A stretch of 64,000 bases of DNA from positions 3,472,001-3,536,000 of the forward strand of contig NZ_CP102512.1 of the NCBI RefSeq assembly GCF_024612015.1, written 5' to 3'. Position numbers and translations under genes: made by a program. This document shows positions 1 through 8,582 of this stretch, one piece after another; the first letter of the stretch is position 1; every line of letters starts with the position of its first letter. The notes below the pieces were generated by a model, which saw only the letters and a program-made list of their open reading frames with translations, was not told the DNA's origin and did not search any database. The stretch is from Streptomyces sp. CA-210063 (GTDB taxonomy: Bacteria > Actinomycetota > Actinomycetes > Streptomycetales > Streptomycetaceae).

Positions 1-308
1 GCGGTGAACTCGTTGCGCACCGAGGGCTCGTCACCGTGACCGATCGAACCGTGCTCGACCGCACCTTCCGCCGACGTACCCACCTGCATCAGCCAACGCT
101 GTCCCGTGAAGGCCTCGTCGAGGCCGTACCACGGGAAGGGCGCCAGCAGGTAGCCGTCGACCGTGCGTCGGGCGGAGGGGACCTGTTGTCCACCCTCCGC
201 GGCCGACGCCTGCGCGCCTACCCGACTCGTCGTCTCCATGTGCCCGGACGCCTCCTCGCTCTCGGCGGACCGGAGCGGCCCGCCCCCCACTCGGGCGTCG
301 TCGCTCAC
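1..308 (-). CDS. Unknown protein, N-terminal part (cut by window edge)
   Basis: An open frame on the minus strand begins at a GTG (306-308) preceded by AAGGA and runs off the left edge after about 102 codons without a stop. The visible part starts MSDDARVGGG, has a low-complexity polar stretch to about residue 45, then a conserved-looking block with VDGYLLAPFPWYGLDEAFTG and a Gly/His/Glu-rich segment. I do not recognise a named domain. It lies downstream of tatB on the same strand, 232 bases away, so it may have its own promoter. The start is uncertain because the Shine-Dalgarno spacing is very short. A longer frame on the same strand (31-444) is out of phase and Arg-rich, and I regard it as a shadow. 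Confidence 0.55.
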   Translation of the reverse strand, partial: MSDDARVGGGPLRSAESEEASGHMETTSRVGAQASAAEGGQQVPSARRTVDGYLLAPFPWYGLDEAFTGQRWLMQVGTSAEGAVEHGSIGHGDEPSVRNEFT

Positions 309-540
309 TGTCCTTACGGTCCGCACAACAACTGGGCAGCATAGCCACAGCTCTCCGAGCAGCAGGGAAAGCGCCCGGCGCGTAGGACGGCGTACGGGCG
401 GGTTCGGGCCGTACGAGGGTGCGTGACGGTATGAAACGCATCACGTACGGGGGCGCGGCGGCACACGGGCGTACGGCACGGAAGCGCAGGTCGGAGGTGG
501 TGCGGACGGCGACCGGGCGTACGGCAGCCGGGCGTACGAC

Positions 541-990
541 TCAGGTGGCGTCCATGTCGTACGGCGGACGCTCCTCCAGCTCCAGCTTCTTCTTGGTCAT
601 GTCGATGGTTCCGCCGGAGGAACCACCGGACTCGGCGCCGGCGGTGGAAGAGGACGACGACGAGGACTCGGAGCCGTGGACCGCGTCCGTGAGCTCGGCC
701 ATCTCCTTCTTCAGGTCGAAGCCGCTGCGGATCTCCTTCAGCCCCAGCTCTTCGTTGTCCAGCTGCTTGCGGATGAACGTCTTGGGGTTGAGGTCCTCGA
801 AGTCGAAGTCCTTGAACTCCGGGCCCAGTTCGCTGCGGATGTCCGCCTTGGCGCTGTCCGAGAACTCGCGGATCTTGCGGATGGTCCGCGTGATGTCCTG
901 GATCACCTTCGGGAGCTTGTCCGGACCGAAGACGAGCACGGCGAGGACGACGAGCGTCACCACCTCGAGCGCACCTATGTCATTGAACAC
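541..990 (-). CDS. tatB: Sec-independent protein translocase subunit TatB
   Basis: 149-residue TatB, the partner of TatC in recognising twin-arginine signal peptides at the cytoplasmic membrane. One N-terminal membrane helix covers about residues 6-22, followed by the hallmark FGPDKLP turn, an amphipathic helix rich in Lys/Arg, and an acidic Ser-rich tail (a run of seven Ser, then Gly/Ser). The GTG start at 988-990 has GGAG six bases upstream; an upstream extension in the same frame lacks family similarity. It follows the HtrA-type gene on the same strand, the order sigE, anti-sigma, htrA, tatB known from actinobacteria including Mycobacterium. A strong hairpin separates it from htrA, so it is probably only partly co-transcribed. 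Confidence 0.93.
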   Translation of the reverse strand: MFNDIGALEVVTLVVLAVLVFGPDKLPKVIQDITRTIRKIREFSDSAKADIRSELGPEFKDFDFEDLNPKTFIRKQLDNEELGLKEIRSGFDLKKEMAELTDAVHGSESSSSSSSTAGAESGGSSGGTIDMTKKKLELEERPPYDMDAT

Positions 991-1150
991 CTGAAGCTCC
1001 TTGCGATGTCCTCGGTCCCGTTCCTCGGGCCTCGGCAGGTCTTCCGTGGTACGGGCCCGCTCCAAGGTACCCGGCCATCCTGTCGATCCGGTACCGTCAG
1101 GCGGCTTCCGACCACCTCCGGGCGGCGGGTTTTCTCAGCTGTTTGCCTGG

Positions 1151-1177
1151 CAGGAGGGGGTACGGGACCCCCTCCTG
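1151..1177 (-). terminator. Hairpin downstream of htrA-type gene
   Basis: Perfect 11-bp stem (CAGGAGGGGGT pairing with ACCCCCTCCTG) around a 5-base loop, 48 bases beyond the htrA stop and upstream of tatB on the same strand. There is no U-run, which is common for actinobacterial terminators. It could terminate or attenuate read-through into tatB. Confidence 0.6.
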
Positions 1178-1225
1178 TGAAGTTGCTGTCACTACGCCGG
1201 GCCGTCTCGAATCGCGGTCGGGCGG

Positions 1226-4087
1226 TCAGCCGCCGCCGGACGAGCCGAGGGTCAGGGTGACCGTCTGCTCCTTGCCGTTCCGCTGGAGGGTGAGCTCCAG
1301 GCGGTCGCCGGGCCGGTGGGCGCGGACCTTGACGATCAGCTCGTCGCCGGAGTGGACGCGCTGCCCGTCGACCTCGGTGATGACGTCACCCGAGCGGATG
1401 CCCGCCCGGTCGGCCGGGCCGCCGGCGGTCACCGCGGAACCGCCGCCGCTGCCCTCGTCGCCGATGCGGGCGCCGTCGCCCGCGTAGTCCATGTCGAGGG
1501 TGACACCGATCACCGGGTGGGTCGCCTTGCCCGTGTTGATCAGCTCCTCGGCGACGCGCTTCCCCTGGTTGATGGGTATCGCGAAGCCGAGCCCGATCGA
1601 ACCCGCCTGTCCGCCGTCCGACTCCGAGCCGCTGCCGGCGGACCGGATGGCGCTGTTGATGCCGATCACCCGGCCCTTGCCGTCGAGAAGCGGGCCGCCG
1701 GAGTTGCCCGGGTTTATCGGCGCGTCGGTCTGCAACGCGTCCACGTACGACACGTCGCTGACGTCACCGCTCTCACCGCCGGCCGTGATGGGGCGTTCCT
1801 TGGCGCTGATGATGCCGGATGTGACGGTGTTGGCCAGGTCGAAGGGGGCGCCGATGGCGACGACCGGGTCGCCGACCCGGACCTCGTCCGAGTTGCCGAG
1901 GGGCAACGGCTCGAGTCCGCTGACGTCGGACACCTTGACGACGGCCAGGTCGTAGCCGGTGTCCCGGCCGACGATGGTGGCCTTGGCGGTCTCGCCGCCG
2001 CTGAACGTCACCGATATGTCGCCGCTCGTGCCGGCGGGGTCGACGACGTGGTTGTTCGTGAGGATGTGCCCCCGCTCGTCGAGCACGAACCCGGTGCCGG
2101 TGCCCTGCGCGCTCGCGCCGCTCACATGCAGCGTCACGACGCCGGGCAGCGCGCTGGCGGCGATCTCGGCGACGCTGTCGGGCGCCCGCCCCGTCACCCC
2201 GTCGCCGGCCTGCGGCAGCTCGACCTCGCCGACCCCGCCGTTCCGCTCCAGATAAGCGCCCACGGCTCCGCCGATGCCTCCGGCCACGACGGCGATCAAC
2301 AAGGCCCCGACCAGCAGCGCCTTCACCCGCCGCCGACGCCGCCGCGCCACATCGGCCACCCCGGCCCCGTTCTGCTGCAACGACCCCGATCCGGCCCACG
2401 GATCGTAGTTCTGCCAGGGCCCCTGCGGGGCAGCGTGAGGGGCGTCCGCGAAGACCGGTTGCGACGGATCCGCATAGGCGGCCGGCGCGGGCTGCCTCCC
2501 GTCCCCATACGGAGCCGGCGCACCCGAGTCCCGGAAGGGCGCAGGCCCCGGCTGAGACGGATACGCGTAGGAGGCCCCTGAGGGCTGAGCCGCCTCCGGG
2601 TACGGGACTGCGGCGGGCTGGGGCGCGCCGGGGAAGGGAACTGCGGCGGGCTGGGAGGACTCCGGGTACGAAGCCGCCACGGGCTGCGGCGCCTCCGGGA
2701 AGGGGGCTGCCTCGGGGTGGGAGGCCCCGGGGTACGAAGCCGCCGCAGGCTGCCGCGCCTCCGGGAAGGGAGCCGCCGCAGGCTGGGGCGCCTCCGGGTA
2801 CGGCGCCGTCGCCGACTGAGCCGTAGTCGGATGCGGGCCCGCGTCCGGTTGAGGTGCGTCCGGGTACAGGCCGGCCGTCGTCGGCGGAGGCGCAGTCGGC
2901 GGTACGACGGTGTCGTTGGCCGGGGTCACCAGCGCGGGCTGGGGGGCAGCCGAGGTCGCTTGCGCGTGGGTCGGGGCGGCGGCCGACGTTGCCCCGGTGG
3001 GCGTCAGGGCGCCAGGCGAAGTAGCCCCGGTGGGCGTCAGGGCGCCAGGCGAAGTAGCCCCGGCGGGCGTTGGAGCCCCCTCAGAGGTCGCCGCACCGTT
3101 CGTCGGCGCCCCCGCCGACGTGGGCATGCCGTGTGCCGGTGTCGCCGCCTGGACGTTCGTGCCGTGCGCGGGAGTCGTCGCCGGGTGCTGGACCGGTGGA
3201 GCGGGCGCCCAGGGGCCGGGCTCGCCGTACGGCGGGGTGCTGTAGGGATCGGGGTCATGCAGCGGCTTGGGGCGCTCGGAGGGCCCTCCAGGGGCGCTCA
3301 GGGCACCCGTCTCGCCCAACGGCTGGGCGTCGGTGACAGCGGTGGCGGCCACGGCGGTGGCTGCGGCACCGGCAGAACCCGGCACCCCGGGCTCACCTAT
3401 ACGCTGGGCCGCCGCCTCGGAAACCCCCGCCCCCGGGGCCCCTGCCTCGGCATCCGGCACCTCACGCACCGCAGGCCGAGTCGTTTCACCAGCCTTGGCC
3501 GCCGGCGGCACCGTGCCGTTCTTCTCCAGCGCCAGCCCCGCGGTCGCCTCATCGGAAATCGGCGAACTCACCTCACCGGCTGTTCCGTTGCTGTGCTCCA
3601 GCCCATGGCGAGTGGTCGCGTCACCAGAATCCGGCGAACTCACCCCACCAGCCGCTCCGTTGCCCTGCCCCGGCACAAGCCGCGTGGTCGCCTCACCCGA
3701 AGTCGACGAACTCGCCCCGGCCACTTGTGCGTCGCCCACGTCGGCAGCCTGGACCTCGTCCGCACCACTACGCCCCGCATCCACCGACGCCGGTCGCTCC
3801 AGCTCGAAGTCGCCGTCCAGATCTGCCGTGGAGCCCGATCGGAGTGGGGCCTCAGCGGCGGGCCGGGCCAGTTCGAAGTCGGTGTCAGTGTCGGTGTCGG
3901 TGTCAGCCGCGGCCCCGCCCGGGGCAGGCGCCGTCGTCGGTCGCTCCAACTCGAAATCGCCCTCGGCATTTCCCCCGCGGACCACGTCCGCGGGCACCCC
4001 GGTGTGGTCCCCCGTCGCCCCGGCCCCCGCGCCGTGCGCTCGGGGTCGGCTCCACCATTTCGCCTTCGTGGGCTTCCCCTCGTTCAT
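1226..4087 (-). CDS. HtrA/DegP-type trypsin-like serine protease with very long Pro/Ala-rich N-terminal tail
   Basis: 953-residue membrane-anchored S1C protease. Residues 1 to about 585 are low complexity: three FELERP/FELARP-type motifs in the first 110 residues, Ser/Gly/Thr repeats, then Pro/Ala/Tyr repeats of about 11 residues (PYPEAPQPAAA type). A membrane helix lies at about 586-612 after an Arg-rich stop-transfer run. The protease domain follows, with the triad visible as His in NNHVVD (about 679), Asp in GYDLAVVKV (about 712) and Ser in NPGNSGGP (about 795); a PDZ domain occupies about 862-950. The catalytic part should face outside the membrane and the long tail the cytoplasm. ATG 4087 has GGGGAG upstream; an upstream in-frame extension lacks a site. 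It lies 142 bases after the anti-sigma gene, so a role in envelope quality control is inferred. Confidence 0.9.
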   Translation of the reverse strand: MNEGKPTKAKWWSRPRAHGAGAGATGDHTGVPADVVRGGNAEGDFELERPTTAPAPGGAAADTDTDTDTDFELARPAAEAPLRSGSTADLDGDFELERPASVDAGRSGADEVQAADVGDAQVAGASSSTSGEATTRLVPGQGNGAAGGVSSPDSGDATTRHGLEHSNGTAGEVSSPISDEATAGLALEKNGTVPPAAKAGETTRPAVREVPDAEAGAPGAGVSEAAAQRIGEPGVPGSAGAAATAVAATAVTDAQPLGETGALSAPGGPSERPKPLHDPDPYSTPPYGEPGPWAPAPPVQHPATTPAHGTNVQAATPAHGMPTSAGAPTNGAATSEGAPTPAGATSPGALTPTGATSPGALTPTGATSAAAPTHAQATSAAPQPALVTPANDTVVPPTAPPPTTAGLYPDAPQPDAGPHPTTAQSATAPYPEAPQPAAAPFPEARQPAAASYPGASHPEAAPFPEAPQPVAASYPESSQPAAVPFPGAPQPAAVPYPEAAQPSGASYAYPSQPGPAPFRDSGAPAPYGDGRQPAPAAYADPSQPVFADAPHAAPQGPWQNYDPWAGSGSLQQNGAGVADVARRRRRRVKALLVGALLIAVVAGGIGGAVGAYLERNGGVGEVELPQAGDGVTGRAPDSVAEIAASALPGVVTLHVSGASAQGTGTGFVLDERGHILTNNHVVDPAGTSGDISVTFSGGETAKATIVGRDTGYDLAVVKVSDVSGLEPLPLGNSDEVRVGDPVVAIGAPFDLANTVTSGIISAKERPITAGGESGDVSDVSYVDALQTDAPINPGNSGGPLLDGKGRVIGINSAIRSAGSGSESDGGQAGSIGLGFAIPINQGKRVAEELINTGKATHPVIGVTLDMDYAGDGARIGDEGSGGGSAVTAGGPADRAGIRSGDVITEVDGQRVHSGDELIVKVRAHRPGDRLELTLQRNGKEQTVTLTLGSSGGG
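2991..3056. repeat. Perfect 33-bp tandem duplication inside the htrA-type gene
   Basis: Two identical 33-bp units (2991-3023 and 3024-3056) followed by a partial third copy encode the 11-residue unit GATSPGALTPT in the cytosolic tail of the protease. Identical copies suggest recent slippage; tail length is probably variable between strains. Confidence 0.85.
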
Positions 4088-4229
4088 GTTCTCCCCACAC
4101 CTAGGGCCTGCCCCAAGGACCGGCCCGCCGCCCACCGTTCGCCGAGTGCCGCAGGCCGGAACCGGCCCGAGCGGACACGGCCCACTCTGGATTCAACCAG
4201 GTTCGCGGGCCGGCGCGCAGAACTCGGGG

Positions 4230-5414
4230 TCAGCGGAGGACGGGCGAGGTGGGTGTGGGGGACGAGGCGGCGTCGGGAGCCGTCAGCAGGCCCGGTCCCG
4301 TGAGCTCGGGTGCCTGCGACCAGCCGGTCAGCTGGAGCGGCGGTGCGGCGGTGAGCGGACGTATGAGCGGGGACATGACGGCGGCACCGGCCAACACGGG
4401 TGTGGTCAGCGGGTGTACGGCCTGACGGTCCTGGCCGGCCGGAGCGGGGACTCCGGGCAGCAGGGGTGCGGAGATCTCCGTCGGGGCGACGGGCACCTCC
4501 CCGGTGGACTGCTGGCCCAGTCCGAGCAGCGGCCCGACGGCTCCCCGGCGGCGCTGCGACTCGGGGGACGGAACCGTCCCCGAAGCCTGTGTCCGCAGCG
4601 GTGTGACATTGCTGCCTGATCCGGAGCCGCCCCGGGCGTCCGCCGTCTCGACGGGCACCCCGCTGGTCACGCCACCGAGGGCGATCGCGGCCAGCGACAC
4701 CGCGCCGGCCGCCACGAAGGCGAAGCGCATGCCGCGTGAGGCCGAGCGCTCGGCCTCCTGCCGGCTCACATCATGGATCCGAAAGCCACGGTCGCCCGTG
4801 ACTCCTCTGTCGTGGGCGGCTCTCTCCTCCCGGTCCGCGCCGGTGTCCGCGCCCCCGGAGAGGTCGCGTCCGCCGCTCAGGAAGCCCCGGTCGCCCAGCG
4901 CTCCGCGGTCACCGAGGAAACCGCGCCCGCTCAGAAAGCCTCGATCACCGAGGAACCCACGGCCGCCGAGCAGTCCACGGCCCTCCGACGGCGTCAGCGC
5001 GCCGCCATGTGGTCCCGACGGGAGGTATCCGAAGGAGTCGCTGCCGGGTCCGAAGACACCGAAGTCGGCGAAGTCCCGGGAGTCGGAGGGGTCGACGGGC
5101 AGGCCCGGCCCACCGGCCGCACCACCGAGTCTTCCTCCGAAGCCACCGGACAGCGGCGAGCCGCCGCCGGTGTCGCCGCCCGCCGGGAGCATCTGGAGAC
5201 GGGCCAGAAAGCTCTCGGACGGAGGCGGCGGGGCGGCCTCCGCGAAGACGTTCTTCAGACGGCGCTGCTCGTCCGCCTCCACCTTGCACTTCGCACAGGT
5301 GGCGAGATGTGCCAGGACGCGGTCGCGCGCCTCATGACCGAGCTCTCCGTCGACGAGGGCGGAAAGACGGTCTCCCAGATGCTGCTCAGCGGGCGTAGGC
5401 CGGGATCCACTCAC
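4230..5414 (-). CDS. Zinc-binding anti-sigma factor (RseA/ZAS-type) for the adjacent SigE
   Basis: 394-residue anti-sigma factor. The N-terminal domain carries the zinc anti-sigma motif H-x3-C-x2-C (His36, Cys40, Cys43 in AHLATCAKC), which in this family packs against the sigma factor. A low-complexity linker follows, with repeated RGFL-type units ([19 protein letters not shown]) between about residues 125 and 200. A single membrane helix sits at about 230-253 and about 140 residues lie outside, rich in Pro, Ala and Thr. The GTG start overlaps the sigE stop by four bases (GTGA, 5411-5414), so translation is coupled and the pairing with SigE is very likely. The M. tuberculosis counterpart is RseA. 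It is much longer than typical RseA because of the repeat linker and the extracytoplasmic tail. Confidence 0.88.
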   Translation of the reverse strand: MSGSRPTPAEQHLGDRLSALVDGELGHEARDRVLAHLATCAKCKVEADEQRRLKNVFAEAAPPPPSESFLARLQMLPAGGDTGGGSPLSGGFGGRLGGAAGGPGLPVDPSDSRDFADFGVFGPGSDSFGYLPSGPHGGALTPSEGRGLLGGRGFLGDRGFLSGRGFLGDRGALGDRGFLSGGRDLSGGADTGADREERAAHDRGVTGDRGFRIHDVSRQEAERSASRGMRFAFVAAGAVSLAAIALGGVTSGVPVETADARGGSGSGSNVTPLRTQASGTVPSPESQRRRGAVGPLLGLGQQSTGEVPVAPTEISAPLLPGVPAPAGQDRQAVHPLTTPVLAGAAVMSPLIRPLTAAPPLQLTGWSQAPELTGPGLLTAPDAASSPTPTSPVLR

Positions 5415-6184
5415 GCGGTCGCGCCCCCTCCTCCCAGCACGGGCACCCGCGGCACCGTGAACCCGCGGCGCTGCTCGGCCCGGGCCTCCGGGGAGCGGTG
5501 CGCGAGGGCCTTGCGGAGCTGGGAGCGGCCGCGGTGGATCCGGGAGCGGACCGTGCCGAGCTTGACGCCCAGGGTCGCGGCGATCTCCTCGTACGACAGT
5601 CCTTCGATGTCGCAGAGGACGACGGCGGCGCGGAACTCGGGCGCGAGGGTGTCCAGCGCCTGCTGGACGTCGGCGTCGAAGTGCGCGTCGTTGAAGATCT
5701 GCTGCGGGGTGGGCTCGCGGCTGGGCAGGCGCTCGGCCGCGTCGTCCCCGAGGGCGTCGAAGCGGATGCGCTGCTTGCGCCGGACCATGTCCAGGAAGAG
5801 GTTCGTGGTGATGCGGTGCAGCCAGCCCTCGAAGGTGCCGGGCGTGTACGTCGACAGGGAGCGGAAGACGCGGACGAAGACCTCCTGGGTGAGGTCCTCG
5901 GCGTCGTGCTGATTGCCGGTCAGACGGTAGGCGAGCCGGTAGACACGGCCGCTGTGGGTGCTGACGATCTCCTCCCAGGTGGGCGGAGTCCACGCCTGCG
6001 CGTGCGCGTCCGTGGTGAAGGTCGCGGTCTGTGCGACGTCGGCGTGGCTGTGGTCAGCGGTGTCGTTCACGGATTTGGGCCTGCCCGCCGATCCGAGGAA
6101 GCGCCGCAGCACTCCTCCACGATCCACAGGCGCAGCCGCACCTCCCCTGTCGGCTCTGGTGGTGTCCGGTGGAGCCCCTACCAT
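5411..6184 (-). CDS. sigE: ECF RNA polymerase sigma factor SigE
   Basis: 257-residue ECF sigma factor. Region 2 spans about 71-138 ([20 protein letters not shown], then [14 protein letters not shown]), and region 4 about 175-226 ([23 protein letters not shown], with a [11 protein letters not shown] recognition helix). The first 70 residues are polar and not conserved. ATG 6182-6184 is chosen for its GAGGTGG site; a start at 6319 would add 45 residues containing a YEPHQ duplication. It heads the sigE, anti-sigma, htrA, tatB locus and corresponds to actinobacterial SigE, which responds to envelope stress and frequently controls its own operon. It is transcribed divergently from the O-methyltransferase. 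Note that the S. coelicolor gene historically called sigE (with cseA-C) is a different locus. Confidence 0.9.
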   Translation of the reverse strand: MVGAPPDTTRADRGGAAAPVDRGGVLRRFLGSAGRPKSVNDTADHSHADVAQTATFTTDAHAQAWTPPTWEEIVSTHSGRVYRLAYRLTGNQHDAEDLTQEVFVRVFRSLSTYTPGTFEGWLHRITTNLFLDMVRRKQRIRFDALGDDAAERLPSREPTPQQIFNDAHFDADVQQALDTLAPEFRAAVVLCDIEGLSYEEIAATLGVKLGTVRSRIHRGRSQLRKALAHRSPEARAEQRRGFTVPRVPVLGGGGATA

Positions 6185-6444
6185 AGCCACCTCGCCCGTT
6201 AGCTCCGGATAAGCGGTTTTACGAGAAATTGTTGTGCGCTGATGTGGCTCATATGACTGATGCGGCTCATATGGCTTTGTCAGCACCTGCACCTGCGCCT
6301 GCTCGTCGTACTGAACCATCCTGTGCCCCCGTCGCGGCCCCCGTCACTCACTCATCCCTTTAAACGACCGGTCCCATCAGCAGGTTCCCGACGGCAACGG
6401 ATACAGTCACGCCCAGGCAACCACGGGGACATAAGGAGAGGGTC

Positions 6445-7077
6445 ATTACCGGCAACCGGCTGACGAGCTGGGCGTTCGCCGACGCCTTTGTCGCCGAGGA
6501 CGACGCGCTGCGCTGGGCCCGCGACCGGGCCCGAGAGGCAGGGCTGCGCTCGGTGTCGCCCGGCACGGGCGCCGCGCTGCGGGTGCTCGCCGCCACCGTG
6601 GACGCGAAAGCGGTGGCGGAGATCGGAACCGGGACCGGTGTCTCCGGGATCCATCTGCTGCACGGTATGCGGGCGGACGGGGTGCTGACCACCGTGGATC
6701 CGGAGCCGGATCACCAGCAGTTCGCCCGGCAGGCGTTCCGCGCCGCCGGCTTCGCCAGCAACCGCGCGCGCTTCATCCCGGGCCACGCCCTGGACGTACT
6801 GCCCCGGCTCGCGGACGCCGGGTACGACCTGGTCTTCTGTGACGGTGACCGGCTGGAGAGCCTCGACTACCTCGCTGAATCGTTGCGTCTGCTGAGACCC
6901 GGCGGGCTGGTCGCCTTCGAGGGCGTCTTCGCCAGCGGGCGCACGGTGGACTCGAACCCCCAGCCGACCGAGGTCATACGCCTGCGGGAGCTGCTGCGAA
7001 CGGTCCGCGAGAGCCCGGAACTCGTACCGTCCCTGCTCCCGGTGGGCGACGGCCTGCTGTGCGCCGTCAAGCGCTGA
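6445..7077 (+). CDS. O-methyltransferase family protein, apparent ATT start
   Basis: SAM-dependent O-methyltransferase of the class I Rossmann type, about 210 residues. The SAM loop reads EIGTGTGVSG, an acidic residue follows in TVDPEP, and the metal/substrate motif region is LVFCDGDR. Family similarity extends to the first visible residues (ITGNRLTSWAFADAFVAEDD), yet no ATG, GTG, TTG or CTG lies between the in-frame stop at 6361 and that block. AAGGAG at 6433-6438 is optimally spaced (six bases) from an ATT at 6445, the best start candidate. An internal GTG at 6553 would remove a conserved helix. Substrate unknown. It is divergent from sigE and ends before a shared convergent terminator with the DUF3117 gene. 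Confidence 0.82.
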   Translation: MTGNRLTSWAFADAFVAEDDALRWARDRAREAGLRSVSPGTGAALRVLAATVDAKAVAEIGTGTGVSGIHLLHGMRADGVLTTVDPEPDHQQFARQAFRAAGFASNRARFIPGHALDVLPRLADAGYDLVFCDGDRLESLDYLAESLRLLRPGGLVAFEGVFASGRTVDSNPQPTEVIRLRELLRTVRESPELVPSLLPVGDGLLCAVKR

Positions 7078-7120
7078 CGGACACCCCCGGATCCCCCCTG
7101 CACGCCCCCCGTACAACAGC

Positions 7121-7154
7121 GCCCCGGCACCACCGAGTGCGGCGGTGCCGGGGC
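7121..7154. terminator. Bidirectional terminator between convergent genes
   Basis: Perfect 11-bp inverted repeat GCCCCGGCACC / GGTGCCGGGGC with a 12-base loop, midway between the convergent O-methyltransferase and DUF3117 genes. Confidence 0.8.
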
Positions 7155-7182
7155 AGCTGAAAGGGTATGGTCGCTACGCGCG

Positions 7183-7350
7183 TCAGCCGACGACCTTCTT
7201 GAGGGCGTCGCCCAGTGCGTCGGCCTCGTCCGGGGTCAGCTCGACGACGAGCCGACCGCCGCCTTCGAGCGGAACGCGCATGACGATGCCCCGCCCCTCC
7301 TTGGTCACCTCGAGCGGGCCATCGCCCGTCCGCGGCTTCATGGCCGCCAT
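7183..7350 (-). CDS. DUF3117 family small protein
   Basis: 55-residue protein beginning MAAMKPRTGDGPLEVTKEGRG and ending with DADALGDALKKVVG-like sequence, the full length of the actinobacterial DUF3117 family. ATG 7350 has AGGGG seven bases upstream. Function unknown. Its position between an O-methyltransferase and tag is a conserved Streptomyces neighbourhood. A longer in-frame start (7473) adds unrelated residues and is rejected. Confidence 0.9.
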   Translation of the reverse strand: MAAMKPRTGDGPLEVTKEGRGIVMRVPLEGGGRLVVELTPDEADALGDALKKVVG

Positions 7351-7722
7351 GCTCGTACCCCTTCCTGAAACCAGCTCATCGCCAAAGCCGACGGCCCTGG
7401 AGGGCAGGCGCGGTCCCACTGGGGCACGCGACACCGGCATCGAACACATTGCTTCCAGGCCATTATCCCGCATCTCACGACCCGATGACCAACATCAGTC
7501 GGCATCGCTTGGGCAACGCGCGCGAGCAAAACCACCCAATTCGGCGATGTGACTGCGATACTGCGCCACCGCATGGTCCCGGCTCGGCGCTCGGCCATTG
7601 GTGATTCTTTGACGCAGGTCACATGTCCGGCCGCCGCCGTCACCCGTGAACTCCGCCATGCTGTGCTGTGACGAGGACGTACTGACCAGTACGCTCAGCC
7701 GCGACACCGGAGGGGAACCGCC
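7351..7722. other. Intergenic region between divergent genes
   Basis: 372 bases between the DUF3117 gene and the enoyl-CoA hydratase gene, which are divergently transcribed. It must hold both promoters. A TTGACG hexamer lies at 7609-7614 but no convincing -10 partner was found. No coding potential or repeat seen. Confidence 0.5.
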
Positions 7723-8514
7723 ATGGCCGACACCGTGCTCTACGAGGTGCACGACGGACTCGCGACGATCACGCTGAACCGCCCGGAGGCGATGAACGCG
7801 TTGAACATCGCGACGAAGGTCGCGCTGCGGGAGGCTGTGGAGAGCGCGGCCGGGGACGACGCCGTACGGGCCGTGCTGCTGACGGCGGCCGGGGACCGGG
7901 CGTTCTGTGTGGGCCAGGACCTGAAGGAGCACATCGGGCTGCTGGCCGAGGGCTCGGGGCAGGTCATGAGCACGGTCAAGGAGCACTACAACCCCGTGGT
8001 GAAGGCCCTCACCGGGATGGCGAAGCCCGTGGTGGCCGGGGTGAACGGTGTAGCCGCCGGCGCGGGCATGGGGTTCGCGCTCGCGGCGGACTACCGGGTG
8101 GTCGCCGACACGGCCTCCTTCAACACCTCCTTCGCCGGCGTCGCGCTCACCGCCGACTCCGGGATCTCCTGGACCCTTCCGCGCGTGATCGGGCCCGGGC
8201 GCGCCGCCGACCTGCTGCTGTTCCCGCGCAGCATCAAGGCCCAGGAGGCGTACGAGCTGGGAATCGCGAACCGGGTCGTTCCGGCGGACTCTCTGCACAC
8301 CACCGCCGAGCAGGTGGCGCGAACGCTGGCCGAGGGGCCCACGGTGGCGTACGCGGCGATCAAGGAGGCGGTGGCGTACGGGTTCTCCCACTCGCTGGCC
8401 GAGACGCTGGAGAAAGAGGACGAACTGCAGACGCGGGCGGGGGCTTCGGAAGACCACGGGATCGCCGTGCAGGCGTTCATGAACAAGGAGAAGCCGAAGT
8501 ATTTGGGTCGGTGA
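7723..8514 (+). CDS. Enoyl-CoA hydratase/isomerase family protein
   Basis: 263-residue crotonase-fold enzyme. The first oxyanion-hole segment reads AFCVGQDLKEH (about 64-74) and the second NGVAAGAGMGFALAADY (about 107-123). The second glutamate usual in true hydratases is not evident in the segment after the second oxyanion loop (FNTSFAGVALTADSG), so an isomerase or another crotonase activity, such as PaaG-type ring-opening isomerisation, is as likely as hydration. ATG 7723 has GGAGGGG upstream. It stands alone and converges on tag, with a palindromic repeat element at the shared 3' end. Substrate cannot be read from sequence. Confidence 0.88.
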   Translation: MADTVLYEVHDGLATITLNRPEAMNALNIATKVALREAVESAAGDDAVRAVLLTAAGDRAFCVGQDLKEHIGLLAEGSGQVMSTVKEHYNPVVKALTGMAKPVVAGVNGVAAGAGMGFALAADYRVVADTASFNTSFAGVALTADSGISWTLPRVIGPGRAADLLLFPRSIKAQEAYELGIANRVVPADSLHTTAEQVARTLAEGPTVAYAAIKEAVAYGFSHSLAETLEKEDELQTRAGASEDHGIAVQAFMNKEKPKYLGR

Positions 8515-8541
8515 CGGTTCGTGCGGAAGTGCCGGTTCGTC

Positions 8542-8582
8542 GTGGCTGGTCGCGCAGCTCCCCGCGCCCCTAATGGGGCGCG
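8542..8582. repeat. Dispersed palindromic element, copy A (3'-end terminator-like)
   Basis: The motif GTCGCGCAGYTCCCCGCGCCCC is followed by the stem CGCGCCCC (8563-8570), loop TAAT, stem GGGGCGCG (8575-8582). The stop codon of tag (8570-8572, minus strand) lies in the hairpin. Four related copies occur in this window (see 10492, 18253, 54225, 58096). Confidence 0.8.

Noticed and set aside
31-444. Minus-strand frame at the left edge
   Set aside because: Highly Arg-rich and out of phase with the GTG-initiated frame 1-308, which has a more balanced composition and a conserved-looking block.
5411-6319. Longer sigE start at 6319
   Set aside because: It would add 45 residues with a YEPHQ duplication that lack similarity to the family, while ATG 6184 has a good site. 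Not fully excluded.
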